Shown here one piece after another: positions 8,660-18,639 of a stretch of 64,000 bases of DNA (within the stretch, counting starts at the first letter, position 1; each line of letters begins with the position of its first letter). The notes under the pieces are model-generated. The model ran no database searches. It worked only from the letters and a program-made list of their open reading frames with translations, and was not told the origin of the DNA. Where the stretch lies: positions 13,613,001 through 13,677,000 of the forward strand of contig NC_084725.1 of assembly GCF_033807575.1 (NCBI RefSeq), in the 5' to 3' direction. Origin of the DNA: Cydia pomonella (Eukaryota; Arthropoda; Insecta; Lepidoptera; Tortricidae). The translations under genes and the position numbers were made by a program.

Positions 8660-9225
8660 CTTATTTTTTTTTTTTTTTTATTTATTCATCCAAAAAAAGT
8701 TGGTACAATATACATTTACATAATATTTCGCCAAACATAACGTTTATCGGCGAATGTTGCACTCACTTACAGTTTTTGTGTACGCGATCTTATCTTATGA
8801 ACTATTTATTTATCTAAGTATTTATGATTATGACTTATTCTAAGTATTATATGTATGTATGTAGGTGTGTATTGTTTTTCTTATCTGAAAAAACTAGTTG
8901 CCCAAGCTTGGGATCGTTCTATATATTTTATTTATTTATTTTTAAGTTGAGGCACGTTTTGAGGTGAGGTATTTAGTAGCAACTTTTTCAGTTTCGTTTT
9001 AAACACGTTTTTGCTGCTACACTCGTCTTCAAATGAAATTTTGTTAAAAATTCGCGGGATGAGATAGCTGCGCGTTCGTTCACCATAGTAGTTGTTGGCG
9101 GTGGGCTCCGCGTACCTACGGCGCTCTGACCCTCTTTGCGGTCGTGTGTACACTCGCAGCGTTTTAAACTCAGAATAATTAAACTGATCAGTTGCTAATA
9201 AATATCTAACCTTGTCATGCACTGG
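8660..9225 (-). mobile_element. LINE 3' end (CR1-like)
   Basis: The minus strand is open from 9222 to 8935 and encodes YYGERTRSYLIPRIFNKISF, then SKNVFKTKLKKLL, the usual last residues of CR1/Jockey-group LINE ORF2. Bases 8660-8930 form the 3' untranslated part, ending in a poly-A tract (poly-T at 8667-8679 on the plus strand) next to AACTTTTTTTGGATGAATAA. Strongly 5'-truncated. Confidence 0.75.
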
Positions 9226-9250
9226 TAAGACGCTTAATGTTTTGTATAAC

Positions 9251-9515
9251 GACCGGTTTGGCCTAGTGGGTAGTGACCCTGCCTACGAAGCTGATGGTCC
9301 CGGGTTCAAATCCTGGTAAGGGCATTTATTCGTGTGACGAGCATGGATATTTGTTCCTGAGCCATGGGTGTTTTCTATGTATTTAAGTATTTATAAATAT
9401 TTATATATTATATATATCGTTGTCTAAGTACCCTCAACACAAGCCTTATTGAGCTTACTGTGGGACTTAGTCAATTTGTGTAATAATATCCTATAATATT
9501 TATTTATTTTATTTA
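9251..9515 (+). mobile_element. tRNA-headed SINE, family A copy 3
   Basis: The best preserved copy: GACCGGTTTGGCCTAGTGGG head, box B GGTTCAAATCC, complete body and (ATTT)n tail. It follows the LINE at 8660-9225 directly. Confidence 0.9.
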
Positions 9516-10365
9516 AAATGAAGTGCAGTTCTTTCTAAGAACTCAATAAGGCTTGGAGCAAATGTTTATTAACTAATATGAAAAGAAAGTGTCAAAAGAG
9601 CCTCCACTTGTTGGCTTCGGCTCCGCGCACGCTCCAAATGTCCGGAACATTGGGCGTTTCGATACCGTCATATGAGCGTAAGGTAGAAAAAGTATTCACT
9701 GTTCATTACTTTTCTGTTATACAATAGTTCTTGTAGTAACGAAACGGCCAAGCCACATATTTTTAACTAAGGAGTAGAGTTTGTGAAGTTAGGGCTTGTA
9801 GAGTTAGAAGCTTGGCTTTACATGGGATCTGATTACTTTTTGACCGAGCCTTATAGTTTCGTCTTGGCAATATTTTACATGAAAATCTTTTCTTAAGTCC
9901 CCATACCAACTTCAACCCCTTTTCCCCCTAACGCACTTTTCCTCCTAACGCACTTTTCCTCCCCCTTTTCAGCCTTACGGGGTGATTTTGGCGTTGAAAA
10001 TTATTCTATATCGTTCTCGATAACAAAAACTATCAACATACCAAATTTCAACTACATCGGTTCAGCGATTATTGATTCCCCATAAAAAAATCCCCCCCAC
10101 CCCCCCCCCCCCCCCTTAGGGACTTAAAATTTCAAGCTTTTGAATTTTTTTATTGTTTGTGTACTAATACTATGCTACATACCAAATTTCAGCTTATAGG
10201 ACTTATATGAAAAAATCATACTACAGAACTATGCAATTGAGTATTTATGGTTCATAATTCTGCTATTGACATTATATCCCGAGAATTTTGTTTATCTGGT
10301 ATAATCAGAACCCAAGTTATGAGGGTTCAAAAAAACGACGAAGCGCTTCTAGGAAAGGTAGGTAG
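9516..10365. other. Intron with short low-complexity tracts
   Basis: No gene. Bases 9990-10200 (CCAAATTTCA.CT..ATCGGTTCAGCGATT) are a common repeat-like stretch, loosely similar to 13010-13060. A cytosine run at 10090-10116 is a likely sequencing or assembly weak spot. Confidence 0.5.
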
Positions 10366-10367
10366 TA

Positions 10368-10495
10368 GTATTTTTTTTTTTATACTACGTCGGTGGCAAA
10401 CAAGCATACGGCCCGCCTGATGGTAAGCAGTCTCCGTAGCCTATGTACGCCTGCAACTCCAGAGGAGTTACATGCGCGTTGCCGACCCTAAAGTA
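10368..10495 (-). mobile_element. Poly-A element family C, truncated copy
   Basis: Poly-T then ATACTACGTCGGTGGCAAAC, GCATACGGCCCGCCTGATGG, the TAAGCAGTCTCCGTAGCC block and GCGCGTTGCCGACC. Seven copies of this element occur here, full length about 360 bp. Orientation by the A-tail is minus. Confidence 0.8.
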
Positions 10496-10579
10496 GTACC
10501 TTTGCCCTTCGCTTTGCTCGTCTTGGCGGGGGCACTGCCGTGCCCCCAGATAAGAATATTAATTTGATCGTATATTTAC

Positions 10580-10669
10580 CATAAATATTGTCCTTAGCGA
10601 GCGCTTCCAGTACCCGTGACGCTCCGATCAGGTTAGACAGGCCAGCAGAGAAGGTCGCCATTAACATAC
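10580..10669 (-). CDS. SLC12A9: SLC12A9 exon 8
   Basis: 90 bp; completes a Gly codon at its start and leaves one base (G) for the next. Acceptor TTTGCAG, donor GTAAATA. It encodes GMLMATFSAGLSNLIGASRV and LEALAKDNIYG. The SSLIGASRxLxALAxD motif is strongly conserved in SLC12 transporters (membrane segment 8 and the following loop). No nearby copy of this exon was found. Confidence 0.95.
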
Positions 10670-10689
10670 CTGCAAACAATAGTTATTTG

Positions 10690-11041
10690 TGTCCCAAGGG
10701 AGGAAAAGTAGTAAATTGCGTGCCGCGTGTAAAATTGTTACCAGAGCCGAAGGCGAGGGTGGCAAACACGCGGGATGGAATGTCCTACGTTTCCTCCCGT
10801 GGTGCGCATACTATTTTTCTGCTCGACGGAGGCGGGAAGCGGCAACTTCGTTTAGCGCAGCGGGAGCAAAGTTGACGCTTTCCGCCCGGAGGGCAGAAAA
10901 TAAATTAACTACACGCATATCATAAACAACAAATTTCTTATCAGTGAATATGTTATTCTTGCGTAATAATAACATCAAAATCTATTTTATTACGACATAT
11001 AAATTTAGAACATCTCTCTGAAAAAAAAAAGCAATTTGATT
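10690..11041. other. Intron, GC-richer patch of unknown origin
   Basis: Bases 10695-10905 are GC-richer than the surroundings and open in two plus-strand frames, but no splice-bounded or recognisable protein was found. Possibly a decayed element; no second copy was seen in the window. Confidence 0.35.
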
Positions 11042-11215
11042 TAGAATAGAATAGAAATCATTTATTCGGACAACACATCATAACAAGTAACACATATGGC
11101 AAATACAAGACAAAGATAAACAAAACAGTAGGAACAGAGATGTGAAGCTGAAATGGTCACCACTCAGGAATGCAGCAGGCACTAGCGTGGTCGACGGCGC
11201 TGGTGTTAAAAAAAT
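11042..11215 (-). mobile_element. LINE 3' end with (AATAG)n tail
   Basis: TAGAATAGAATAGAAATCATTTATTCGG followed by ACAACACATCATAACAAG and a CACTCAGGAATGCAGCAGG block has the layout of a minus-strand LINE tail with a pentamer repeat. Similar tails lie near 14-60 and 1616. Confidence 0.5.
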
Positions 11216-11904
11216 AAATAAATCAAAAAGCATTTATTTCTTTAAATAGTATACAACATAACACATTCATGGTTGGGACTTCCTAGTAAGTATGTATAAT
11301 ACCTGTGACAGGAAGGCCCCGCTCTTCTACATTTGTCTAGGACATTTGTACACGGTTAACGACAATGAAGTCTAACATTGTGCAAACGGCTATTATTTTA
11401 AGCAAAATTATTGTTCTGTGGAGCCAGCGGGGTTGGGGTTTGACCTCTATTCTAATATCAGTCGAGATGAAATTTTATTCGATATGAAGTGTCAATTGCA
11501 TACAATTTTTGACAAATCTCACATGTTACTTGGTAACGAACGATATGGCAGTCGACCGCCAACTTTAGTTTGTCTCTGAATTAAAAAAAAACGGATACGT
11601 GTCGTGCATAATAAATATTTCGTGTAAAATGAGAGATAAAAATATTTCGGAGATGCCACTTCATATCCGCGAGTTCCGTCAGAGAACAACGATGGTCTTA
11701 ATGCCGGCTGCAACCTGCTATTAGTGAATAAATCATGGAGAGTTTATAATATGTGTGTAGATAAAATAGTGTATGTAACTGTACAACATTAGGCATTAAA
11801 ACACTCGCGTGGTTCTTTTAAGAAACTCGCTTCGTTCGTTTCTTAAACGTACACTCGCATTTTAATGCCTTTCTATATTCTATTTTATAAATTCCTATTC
11901 CTCC
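11216..11904. other. Intron, no gene seen
   Basis: An ATAAATAAAT run with a T-rich block (11210-11250) may be another retroelement tail. Bases 11790-11875 contain an imperfect inverted repeat around AAACTCGCTTCGTTCGTTTC. Nothing coding. Confidence 0.4.
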
Positions 11905-12113
11905 TGAATCCTGGTCACGGCACCAAATTGTAACTCATCTACCGTTTCCATTTTCTTTCTATTTCGTTATTTTGTCATGGTGTTAGTTTGTATCTGTCCC
12001 ACTTATTAGGAACACATAAGATAAGCAATCAAGCGCCTCACCTACAGCGATGAACGGCGGCCAGATGTTGACGGGCAGCAGTTACACGTAGGTGTTCTAC
12101 AGCATCACGGATT
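11905..12113 (-). pseudogene. Partial duplicate of SLC12A9 exon 7 plus flanking intron
   Basis: Bases 12042-12113 match the 3' end of exon 7 (12369 upward) and bases 11905-12041 match the intron after it (shared CCTGGTCACGGCACCAAAT, TTTCTTTCTAT, AAGATAAG), so a unit of about 200 bp was duplicated at an offset near 327. The copy keeps a good donor (GTAGGTGAGG) but reads TAG for CAG and TAA for TAC in the QNNYVY stretch, so it cannot be an ordinary coding exon. Confidence 0.88.
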
Positions 12114-12368
12114 TTTCATATACATTATTATTTTAATGGAAGACGGTATAATAGAAACCCAAAATTAAAATAAGCTTGAGGGTCTCATCTAGAATCATTA
12201 TCGAATCATTATTTGATAAAATATTAATCCTGGTCACGGCACCAAATCGTAATGCAATTGTTTTTTGTTTCTTTCTATCTCGTAATATTACCATAACTTA
12301 TGTTTCTTTCTGCCCAGTTGGTAAGAATATTTGTAAGTAAAGATAAGGTAAGGAATCATGTGACTTAC

Positions 12369-12548
12369 CGACGGCAATGAACGGCGGCCAGATGTTGACG
12401 GGCAGCAGGTACACGTAGTTGTTCTGCAGCAGGTCGCGGCCGCAGGCGGCGGCCGACAGCACGGCCAGCGCGGCGTACGACAGCGCCGTGAACAGCAGCG
12501 CCGCCAGCGTGCCGCGCGGGATGCTGCTGGCCGGGTTCTTCAGCTCCC
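12369..12548 (-). CDS. SLC12A9: SLC12A9 exon 7 (membrane segment 7)
   Basis: 180 bp; completes the Gly codon of MSG at its start and ends with one base. Acceptor TTCGCCAG, donor GTAAGTC. It encodes GELKNPASSIPRGTLAALLF, a hydrophobic segment through SYAALAVLSAAACG, then NNYVYLLPVNIWPPFIAVG. ELKNPxxxIPxGT is a conserved SLC12 loop. The acceptor is poor in pyrimidines, and a repeat (family C) starts 31 bases upstream of it. A partial copy lies at 12042-12113. Confidence 0.95.
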
Positions 12549-12579
12549 CTGGCGAACATTCACTCTTGTTATGTCATAC

Positions 12580-12941
12580 TGGACCCGGGTACGTCCTTAA
12601 ACTACGTCTAAAAGAGAGGTATGGGCATTGTGAATGTCATCTCGCTTTATGTGGTAGGGCACAGCGCAGCGGATATCATTCCAGATCTAAAGCGGAGTCT
12701 AACTGGGGAAGTACCTCCACCTTACAGAAAACAGCAGCCAAATAACACTAGACCCTACTCATAGTGTTGTGTTCCTGCCGGTGAGTAAGGTTGCCAGAGC
12801 TCAACGAGAGGGGGGGGGGGGGGAGGGGGGCGAATGCTAGGGTCGGCAACGCGCATGTGACTCCTCTGGAGTTGCAGGCGTACATAGGTTACGGAGACTG
12901 CTTACCATGAGGCGGGCCGTATGCTTGTTTGCCACCGACGA
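12580..12941 (+). mobile_element. Poly-A element family C, full-length copy
   Basis: It starts GGACCCGGGTACGTCCTTAA and ends in the GCTTGTTTGCCACCGACG block; an intervening G run (12812-12830) and the GAGTAAGGTTGCCAGAGCTC motif are shared with copies at 54773, 55667, 56747 and 57395. It sits antisense in SLC12A9 just upstream of exon 7. Confidence 0.85.
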
Positions 12942-12949
12942 AATCATAT

Positions 12950-13348
12950 TAATATTAAAATTTTCAACACAGGGACAGTTTCATGTCTATCTGTCTGTTG
13001 ACTCTTCACCCTTGAACCGCTGAACCGATCTAGATGAAATTTCGTATGAAGGTATTCTGAATCTCGGGAAAAGACAGGATAATTTTCATCCCGGAAACCA
13101 TCAATTAACGAGGTGAAAAGGGGGGCGGAATTTATTATGGAAGTGTTATAGGGATATACATTATCTTTCTACCTAGGAAGTAAAATTAGCATTGTAACTA
13201 ACGGTCTGGAGTTTTAATCAATGAAAATTTAATTTCATAATATTGCTCGGTTAGTTGCCTCGTCAGCAAGCTTTTGGGGTTTTAAACGTTCAATACTCTT
13301 CGAAATAAATGGTAATCTAGCGATAAGGCGTCATTCAAACTGTACATT
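12950..13348. other. Intron, old repeat-like sequence
   Basis: CTTGAACCGCTGAACCGATCT..GATGAAATTTCGTATGAAGG is a repeat-like stretch with no other good copy here. No gene. Confidence 0.4.
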
Positions 13349-13349
13349 T

Positions 13350-13470
13350 ACCCCCTTATTCATAAACGTCTACTAAAGTTGACAAGCCGCTAATAATCGT
13401 TTGTCCCTTTCCGACGTATTGGTATTATTAGAGCTTTTGAACTTTAGTAGACGTTTATGAATAAGGGGGT
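13350..13470. mobile_element. MITE with perfect 31-bp inverted ends
   Basis: Bases 13350-13380 and 13440-13470 are exact reverse complements (ACCCCCTTATTCATAAACG at the outer end). The 59-bp middle is non-coding. The perfect arms suggest recent insertion or hairpin-templated maintenance. Only one copy lies in the window. Confidence 0.85.
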
Positions 13471-13500
13471 TAATGTTTATGGCATAAAAAACACATATAT

Positions 13501-13582
13501 GGCATAACCCCAGTAACGCCAGTGAACAGTACACCAAACACAGAAGCAAACTCTCCGTCCGTACTTCGGGTGCAAGTTGAAT
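13501..13582 (-). pseudogene. Partial duplicate of SLC12A9 exon 6 with two deletions
   Basis: It matches exon 6 (about 14058-14165) in three blocks, including AGTGAACAGTACACCAAACA. Two gaps separate the blocks: nine bases lost between AGC repeats and twenty between GTCCGT repeats, so both deletions fall at short direct repeats. The reading frame is not usable. It lies in the next intron, between a MITE and a SINE. Confidence 0.87.
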
Positions 13583-13605
13583 TGTAAACTACGTAACCCT
13601 TTACC

Positions 13606-13877
13606 AATAAATAATAAATAAATAAATATTATAGGACATTATTACACAAATTGACTAAGTCCCACAGTAAGCTCAATAAAGCTTGTGTTGAGGGTACTTA
13701 GACAACGATATAAATAATATATAAATATTTATAAATACTTAAATACATAGAAAACACCCATGACTCAGGAACAAATATCCATGCTCATCACACGAATACA
13801 TGCCCTTACCAGGATTTGAACCCGGGACCATCAGCTTCGTAGGCAGGGTCACTACCCACTAGGCCAAACCGGTCGTC
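13606..13877 (-). mobile_element. tRNA-headed SINE, family A copy 4
   Basis: Reverse-complement copy with AAATA tail at 13606, body CCCATGACTCAGGAAC and head ending CCACTAGGCCAAACCGGTC near 13874. Confidence 0.88.
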
Positions 13878-14041
13878 AAAACCAAGCTAAGGGATATATA
13901 TTTCCCGCATGAAGCACTTCAAACATGTGTTCTATTTTCGATGAGTAAGAATGACATTCCATTTTTGAACTGTCAGCCTGGTAAAGGGTTAATCACGTCA
14001 CATGTCACTTATTTTTAAAGTCCTCATTTAATAATACTTAC

Positions 14042-14246
14042 CACTCATGTTAGCCCCAGCCATAACTCCAGTGACCCCAGTGAACAGTACACCAAACACA
14101 GAAGCGAAGTCAGCAAACTCTCCGTCCGTGGTGGAATAATCCCGTCCGTAATTCGGGTACAAGTTGGACAGTAGAGTGGCGCTGCTCAGACCGCTGTAGT
14201 TGAAGTAGGTCACGTTGGACAGTTTGTTGGACTCGGGGCGCTCGAT
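14042..14246 (-). CDS. SLC12A9: SLC12A9 exon 6 (extracellular loop and membrane segment 6)
   Basis: 205 bp, starts in phase 0 and ends with one base (G). Acceptor CTTTCAG, donor GTAAGT. It encodes IERPESNKLSNVTYFNYSGL with two N-glycosylation sequons (NVT, NYS), then FADFASVFGVLFTGVTG and VMAGANMSG, the most conserved SLC12 signature around segment 6. It is the parent of the partial copy at 13501. Confidence 0.96.
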
Positions 14247-14284
14247 CTGAAAGGAATAAATTAATAGTTTAAAAAACACTAGAA

Positions 14285-14580
14285 AAACACGCTTATCATA
14301 CGATATTCCATCATGGAATGCCAGTGCCTATCTCCCGGCTTCATCGTCAGACCTTGAAACCTAATCGTGGTTCAAAGTCAAAGTTCATTACAAGACTTTT
14401 CTAACAATACCAAACACAGTTATGATACGATATTCCATCATGAAGTTCCAGTTCATATCTTCCAGCTCCATCATCAGATCAGTTCGACAGTACCATATTA
14501 TTGTATTGTCATCAAAACTACATACAGCTGCCAATTTTCATGACGCTACGATCCTTGGAAGATGGTTAAATTAGTTACCT
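14285..14580. repeat. Repeat P region with a tandem duplication
   Basis: Bases 14296-14356 and 14422-14482 are direct repeats at an offset of about 126 (ATACGATATTCCATCATG.A..CCAG). The second unit continues into CATCATCAGATCAGTTCGA and TATTGTATTGTCA, shared with 2870-2905 and 51060-51115. Confidence 0.55.
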
Positions 14581-14950
14581 TAAATTCCATTACATAGTTA
14601 TATACAGGTCGACCTAATAAAAGCGTGTTAAAAAGAAATGCGTGTCGTGAAACACTCGGTTGGAACGAAGTAAAGAAACTTCGAGCAACACCGGGAAGGG
14701 AGACGGCATTGATACTATTTCCCCTCTGCCAAAGCATAGGTACAACTGTACCTGTGGCGTGTGGCATGTGTGTGGGTGGTGTGTGTGTACCTGTGGCGGT
14801 GCAAGTTGTGACTCGTCCGTACGCAAAAAGGGATTGAGGTGTGCAAGATTTGTCTTTGACGTGTGTCATTATCTATGTATTTGTGTCTTCAGTACAGATT
14901 GGATTTTGTATGTCGTGTGTGAGAAGTGCGACTGTGTGCACGGTTCCTCC

Positions 14951-15511
14951 CGAAAAAAAGCGGCCAAGTGCGAGTCGGACTCGCCCATGAAGGGTTCCGT
15001 ACCATTTTAGACGTATTAAAAAAAACTACTTACTAGATCTCGTTCAAACCAATTTTCGGTGGAAGTTTGCATGGGAATGTATATCATATATTTTTTTAGA
15101 TTTTTCATTCTGTTATTTTAGAAGTTACGGGGGGGGGGGGACACTTTTTACCACTTTGGAAGTGTCTCTCGCGCAAACTATTCAGTTTAGAAAAAAATGA
15201 TATTAGAAACCTCAATATCATTTTTGAAGACCTATCCATAGATACCCCACACGTATGGGTTTGATGAAAAAAGATTTTTTGAGTTTCAGTTCTAAGTATG
15301 GGGAACCCCCAAAATTTATTGTTTTTTTTTTCTATTTTTGTGTAAACATCATAATGCGGTTCATAGAATACATCTACTTACCAAGTTTGAACAGTATAGC
15401 TTTTATAGTTTCGGAAAAAAGTGGCTGTGACAGAATCGGACAGACAGACGGACATGACGAATCTATAAGGGTTCCGTGTTTTGCCATTTGGCTACGGAAC
15501 CCTAAAAATGG
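14951..15511 (+). mobile_element. Interspersed element E copy 1
   Basis: It opens with GCGGCCAAGTGCGAGTCGGA, CTCGCCCATGAAGGGTTCCG and closes with GGCTACGGAACCCTAAAAA, with GACAGACAGACGGACATG near the end. Element E occurs also at 19469, 33600-34735, 40938 and 60249. Ends carry the inverted motif AGGGTTCCGTA / TACGGAACCCT. Non-coding; a DNA element is likely but not proven. Confidence 0.75.
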
Positions 15512-15785
15512 CAGAATGATTTGTTTGGTAAGATATCGCTTAGGCTCCTCGCTTCTGACGTGTCAGAAGTCGGTGTTGCTTGAAGTTAAGAAAGGATCGA
15601 GACGGATTCAAGTGTTAAAGCCAAAATTTTGCTACTGTGTGACATATACTGCTTTTCACATCACACATGAGGAAACCATGTTCATGTTCGTGTCCATGTT
15701 CCAAATGTAACTAAAGGGTCGTGACGGGTTTTCGTGACGGAAAAATCTTAACTTTTTTTTCGCCTAGCCCACATCCGCCAAGCCC

Positions 15786-15868
15786 GTACAGTCAGCCAAG
15801 AAAGTGGTTTACCACTTATTTCGACTCTATAACTTGACAAATGGAACCACTTTCTTGGCTGACTGTAC
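15786..15868. mobile_element. 83-bp hairpin element with perfect 24-bp arms
   Basis: Bases 15786-15809 and 15845-15868 are exact reverse complements (outer end GTACAGTCAGCCAAGAAAGT). The loop is 35 bases. The short size and exact arms fit a small MITE. Confidence 0.8.
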
Positions 15869-16034
15869 CAAAGACACATTGATTGAGTAATGTGTATAAT
15901 CTAAGCCAATTTCGTACTTCGAATTTGACAGGTAAACGAGATGGCACTGTAGGTACACAGCTCCATACATTTTGCGATAACTCTGATTGTCAAAAGTTGA
16001 CATTTGACAATTCAGTGACCGCAAAACAATTTAA

Positions 16035-16240
16035 TAGGGACCGTGCGCGTTGGAGGGTCTGCCATCTTGTGGCCTGAATCGGAACCATAAACATGCACAT
16101 GTACACGTCACGTGTTTTCTTGTGCATAGTAGGTTCTGCCATCTTGTGGGCTACATCGGAACAATAAACATCACATTTACGCCTCGCGAAAAAATCTGAC
16201 GGCTCCTGTGCTGCCTCCTACAGTTCATGCACGCTCCCTA
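16035..16240. mobile_element. MITE family H copy 1
   Basis: Inverted ends TAGGGACCGTGC and GCACGCTCCCTA. The body contains GGGTCTGCCATCTTGTGGCC and a partial internal repeat TAGGTTCTGCCATCTTGTGG. Near-identical to 55245-55435; a decayed third piece lies at 19280-19370. Confidence 0.8.
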
Positions 16241-16335
16241 TTGAATGTAATGTTATTTATTTAGTTATTAATATTTAATTTTAATTTTTAAGTGAAGAGT
16301 TTTGAGTGAATTGTATTTAATTTCTATAATTGTTT

Positions 16336-16659
16336 GTGCTGGTGGCCTAGCGGTAAGAGCGTGCGACTTGCAATCCGGAGGTCGCGGGTTCAAACCCCGA
16401 CTCCTACCAATGAGTTTTTCGTAACTTATGTACGAAATATCATTTGATATTTACCAGTCGCTTTTCGGTGAAGGAAAACATCGTGAGGAAACCAGACTAA
16501 TCCTAACAAGGCCTAGTTTACCCCTCTGGGTTGGAAGGTCAGATGGCAGTCGCTTTCGTAAAAACTAGTGCCTACGTCAAATCTTGGGATTAGTTGTCAA
16601 GCGGACCCCAGGCTCTCATGAGCCGTGGCAAAATGCCGGGAAAACGCGAGGAAGAAGAA
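16336..16659 (+). mobile_element. tRNA-headed SINE, family B copy 1
   Basis: Head with GGTGGCCTAGCGGTAAGAGC (box A) and GCGGGTTCAAACCCCG (box B), then GTCGCTTTTCGGTGAAGGAA, CCTCTGGGTTGGAAGGTCAG and GAGCCGTGGCAAAATGCCGG, ending GAAGAAG. Copies at 25016 and 59632 are equally complete. Confidence 0.9.
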
Positions 16660-17388
16660 TTGTTTGTTTTTAAATGTTATTTAATTTTCTAAAATATGGA
16701 TTATGAAGTGTCTGAAATAAATGTTTCTTTTTAAACATACGGCGCAGTACAGCACTCTCTAAGATATATTTCCATCATCTAACATATAATCAACTACTAT
16801 ATTTCCACCATATGCGTCTTAGAGAAGCGCCATAGTGACATCTATATATGGGGCATATTTATTTATATTATATATTGAATATTTACTTATTTTTATTTAT
16901 ATATATAAAATAAAATACTAAAAATAAATAATAAAATGTTTATTGAGTTAGCACAAACAAACGTTATTTTGACTGGGCTGGTGCCTCTTTTTTTATATAT
17001 ATATATATGTATGCATTATTTTATGGTTATTTTTCTATCTATGTATATTTGTATCAATGTGTATTCAAAACGTGCATTTCATTAATTTCAGTGATTGTAC
17101 ACTTTTGTTTGTGTTTGTCATTCATTCACCGTTACTTCTGTTTTACTCATTTCCTCAAAGGTTAACTGGAAGAGATCCCATACAGGGATAAGTTCGCCTT
17201 TGTTGTATTTAATTTACTCTGTAACTGTGTTTTTCGTGTTTTTATTTCTATGTACAATAAAGTATATACATACAACTACCGTAAGTGTGCTCAGTTGACA
17301 GAGCATGGGCTAATGATCAAGTCTCCCCCGAGACAGAAATTTTTTCCAATTTACCACTTTGAATTTATTTCTGCGACGTATACATTAC
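16660..17388 (+). mobile_element. AT-rich intron and LINE 3' end
   Basis: Bases 16660-17090 are AT-rich without signal. Bases 17155-17280 (GTTAACTGGAAGAGATCCC.. AGGGATAAGTTCGCCTTTGT..TGTACAATAAAGT) look like a common lepidopteran LINE 3' end in plus orientation; this rests on general familiarity, as no second copy is present here. Confidence 0.45.
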
Positions 17389-17594
17389 CTTTCCCGGTGC
17401 CGTTATAAAGAAGCTCAGCATAGCACTCCCCAAGCACACGACCGTGGTCAGCCATATGGCCAGGCTGGTGCGTGCGAAGAGCGCCGCCCCGGCGAGCGAG
17501 ACGCACAGCCCTATGGCGTTGAGGATGGAGCGGTACAGGAACCGGTACCAGTCGCCGTCCGGTAGCGCGGGCTGGTTTACGGAGATCAGGTATC
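17389..17594 (-). CDS. SLC12A9: SLC12A9 exon 5 (membrane segments 4-5)
   Basis: 206 bp; two bases complete the Gly codon of FGPNG, and it ends in phase 0 (AAAG / GTAATG donor). Acceptor TTCCCAG. It encodes YLISVNQPALPDGDWYRFLY, hydrophobic ILNAIGLCVSLAGAALFA and LAIWLTTVVCLGSAMLSFFI, then TAPGK. No nearby duplicate of this exon was found. Confidence 0.95.
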
Positions 17595-17619
17595 CTGGGA
17601 AAAATAGGGATTAGAATTT

Positions 17620-17760
17620 TTTCATCACACTTGCTCGAAAAATATCTCATTTCATGCAGGTGTGCTGAAGGACAAAGGCCTATTTTGTTCCCGCGGGAGT
17701 TATGGTTTATGAAAAAAAGCTATAACTCCCTAGGGAGTTATAGCTTTTTTTTATTATGTC
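17620..17760. mobile_element. Repeat N copy 1 with a perfect 40-bp palindrome
   Basis: Shares TTTCATGCAGGTGT.CTGAAGGACAAAGGCCTAT and GGGAGTTATGG with 60669-60800 and parts of 27380-27605. Bases 17712-17751 form an exact 40-bp palindrome centred on CCCTAGGG with A7/T7 outer ends. Confidence 0.65.
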
Positions 17761-17949
17761 AATTCTACATACAAACCACGTAGCATAAATGAGTTTTACT
17801 TTTAAAATACTGACGTTTATAATTTAGTATATGCTTAAGTTTATGATTTCATTATATTATATTAATTAGTAGGTATTTAATTTGTAAATAGTAGGTAGTG
17901 ATATCGGTTAATTATTCTCAAGTACAAAGCCTGCACCTAACAAAAGTCT

Positions 17950-18045
17950 CTTTTTGACCCAGTGGTTGGCTGGTAGAGAATGCCTTAAGGCATTAAGTCC
18001 GCCATTTGTACTTTTGTGTATTATGCAATAAAGTAATAATATTTT
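17950..18045 (+). mobile_element. LINE 3' tail
   Basis: Matches 3238-3335 (TGGTAGAGAATGCCTTAAGG, AAGTCCGCCATTTGTACTTT, TGCAATAAAG) and is inverted at 18207-18290, so three copies of the same retroelement end occur here. Confidence 0.6.
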
Positions 18046-18094
18046 TTTTATGTTTAAAATTATTTAATATGATTAATTTAACAGCCGTTTAAAA

Positions 18095-18455
18095 TATTTT
18101 TACATAATATTCAATCGTGGCTGAATGCCGAATAGGTCTGTGCCTTCGATGCCTCACCTGTCAAGAAATTACAAAATGGCGGACGAATGTTTCACATGTT
18201 TGTTTGTTTAAATTTTATTGCACAAATTTACAAAAAGAGTACAAATGGCGGACTTAACGCCTTGAGACATTCTCTACCAGTCAACCATATTTATTTATTT
18301 ATTAATTTATGTCACCGTATTTAAGAATTATTTCGCTTAAAATTTAATTTTTCTTCCCAAGTGTGATGAAAAACATTGTAACTCCGGGAGTAGCAATATT
18401 GCAAACCACCCTCGTGTCCAAAATTTCGCTTACCCCCCCTCGTTGCACAATGTAC
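18095..18455. repeat. Interspersed repeat O copy 2, interrupted by a LINE tail
   Basis: Both blocks of 4925-5140 are present in inverted order. Between them (18200-18300) sits a minus-strand LINE tail (CAAATTTACAAAAAGAGTAC..GGCGGACTTAACGCCTTGAG), inserted after the repeat. Confidence 0.55.
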
Positions 18456-18639
18456 TATTGTAACGTCAAAAGTAGTGGTAATTGACTTTTTCTTCCGAAA
18501 TGCTAGGGTTCCTATAATAAATAGGTCACTAGATAAGTTTTGCAAGACAAATATGAAACGATGAGGTGGCCTATCGCATTTATTTTATAAAACTATATTT
18601 CCATAGACAAAGTTTGGCCGGAAATAATTTACTTTATTT

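Noticed and set aside
12419..12745. Open frame of 108 codons on the plus strand
   Set aside because: Shadow of exon 7 joined to element C; no family resemblance.
16336..16410. tRNA gene
   Set aside because: Boxes A and B are good but the sequence continues into a shared 250-bp body found at three other sites, so it is a SINE head. The same applies to family A heads.
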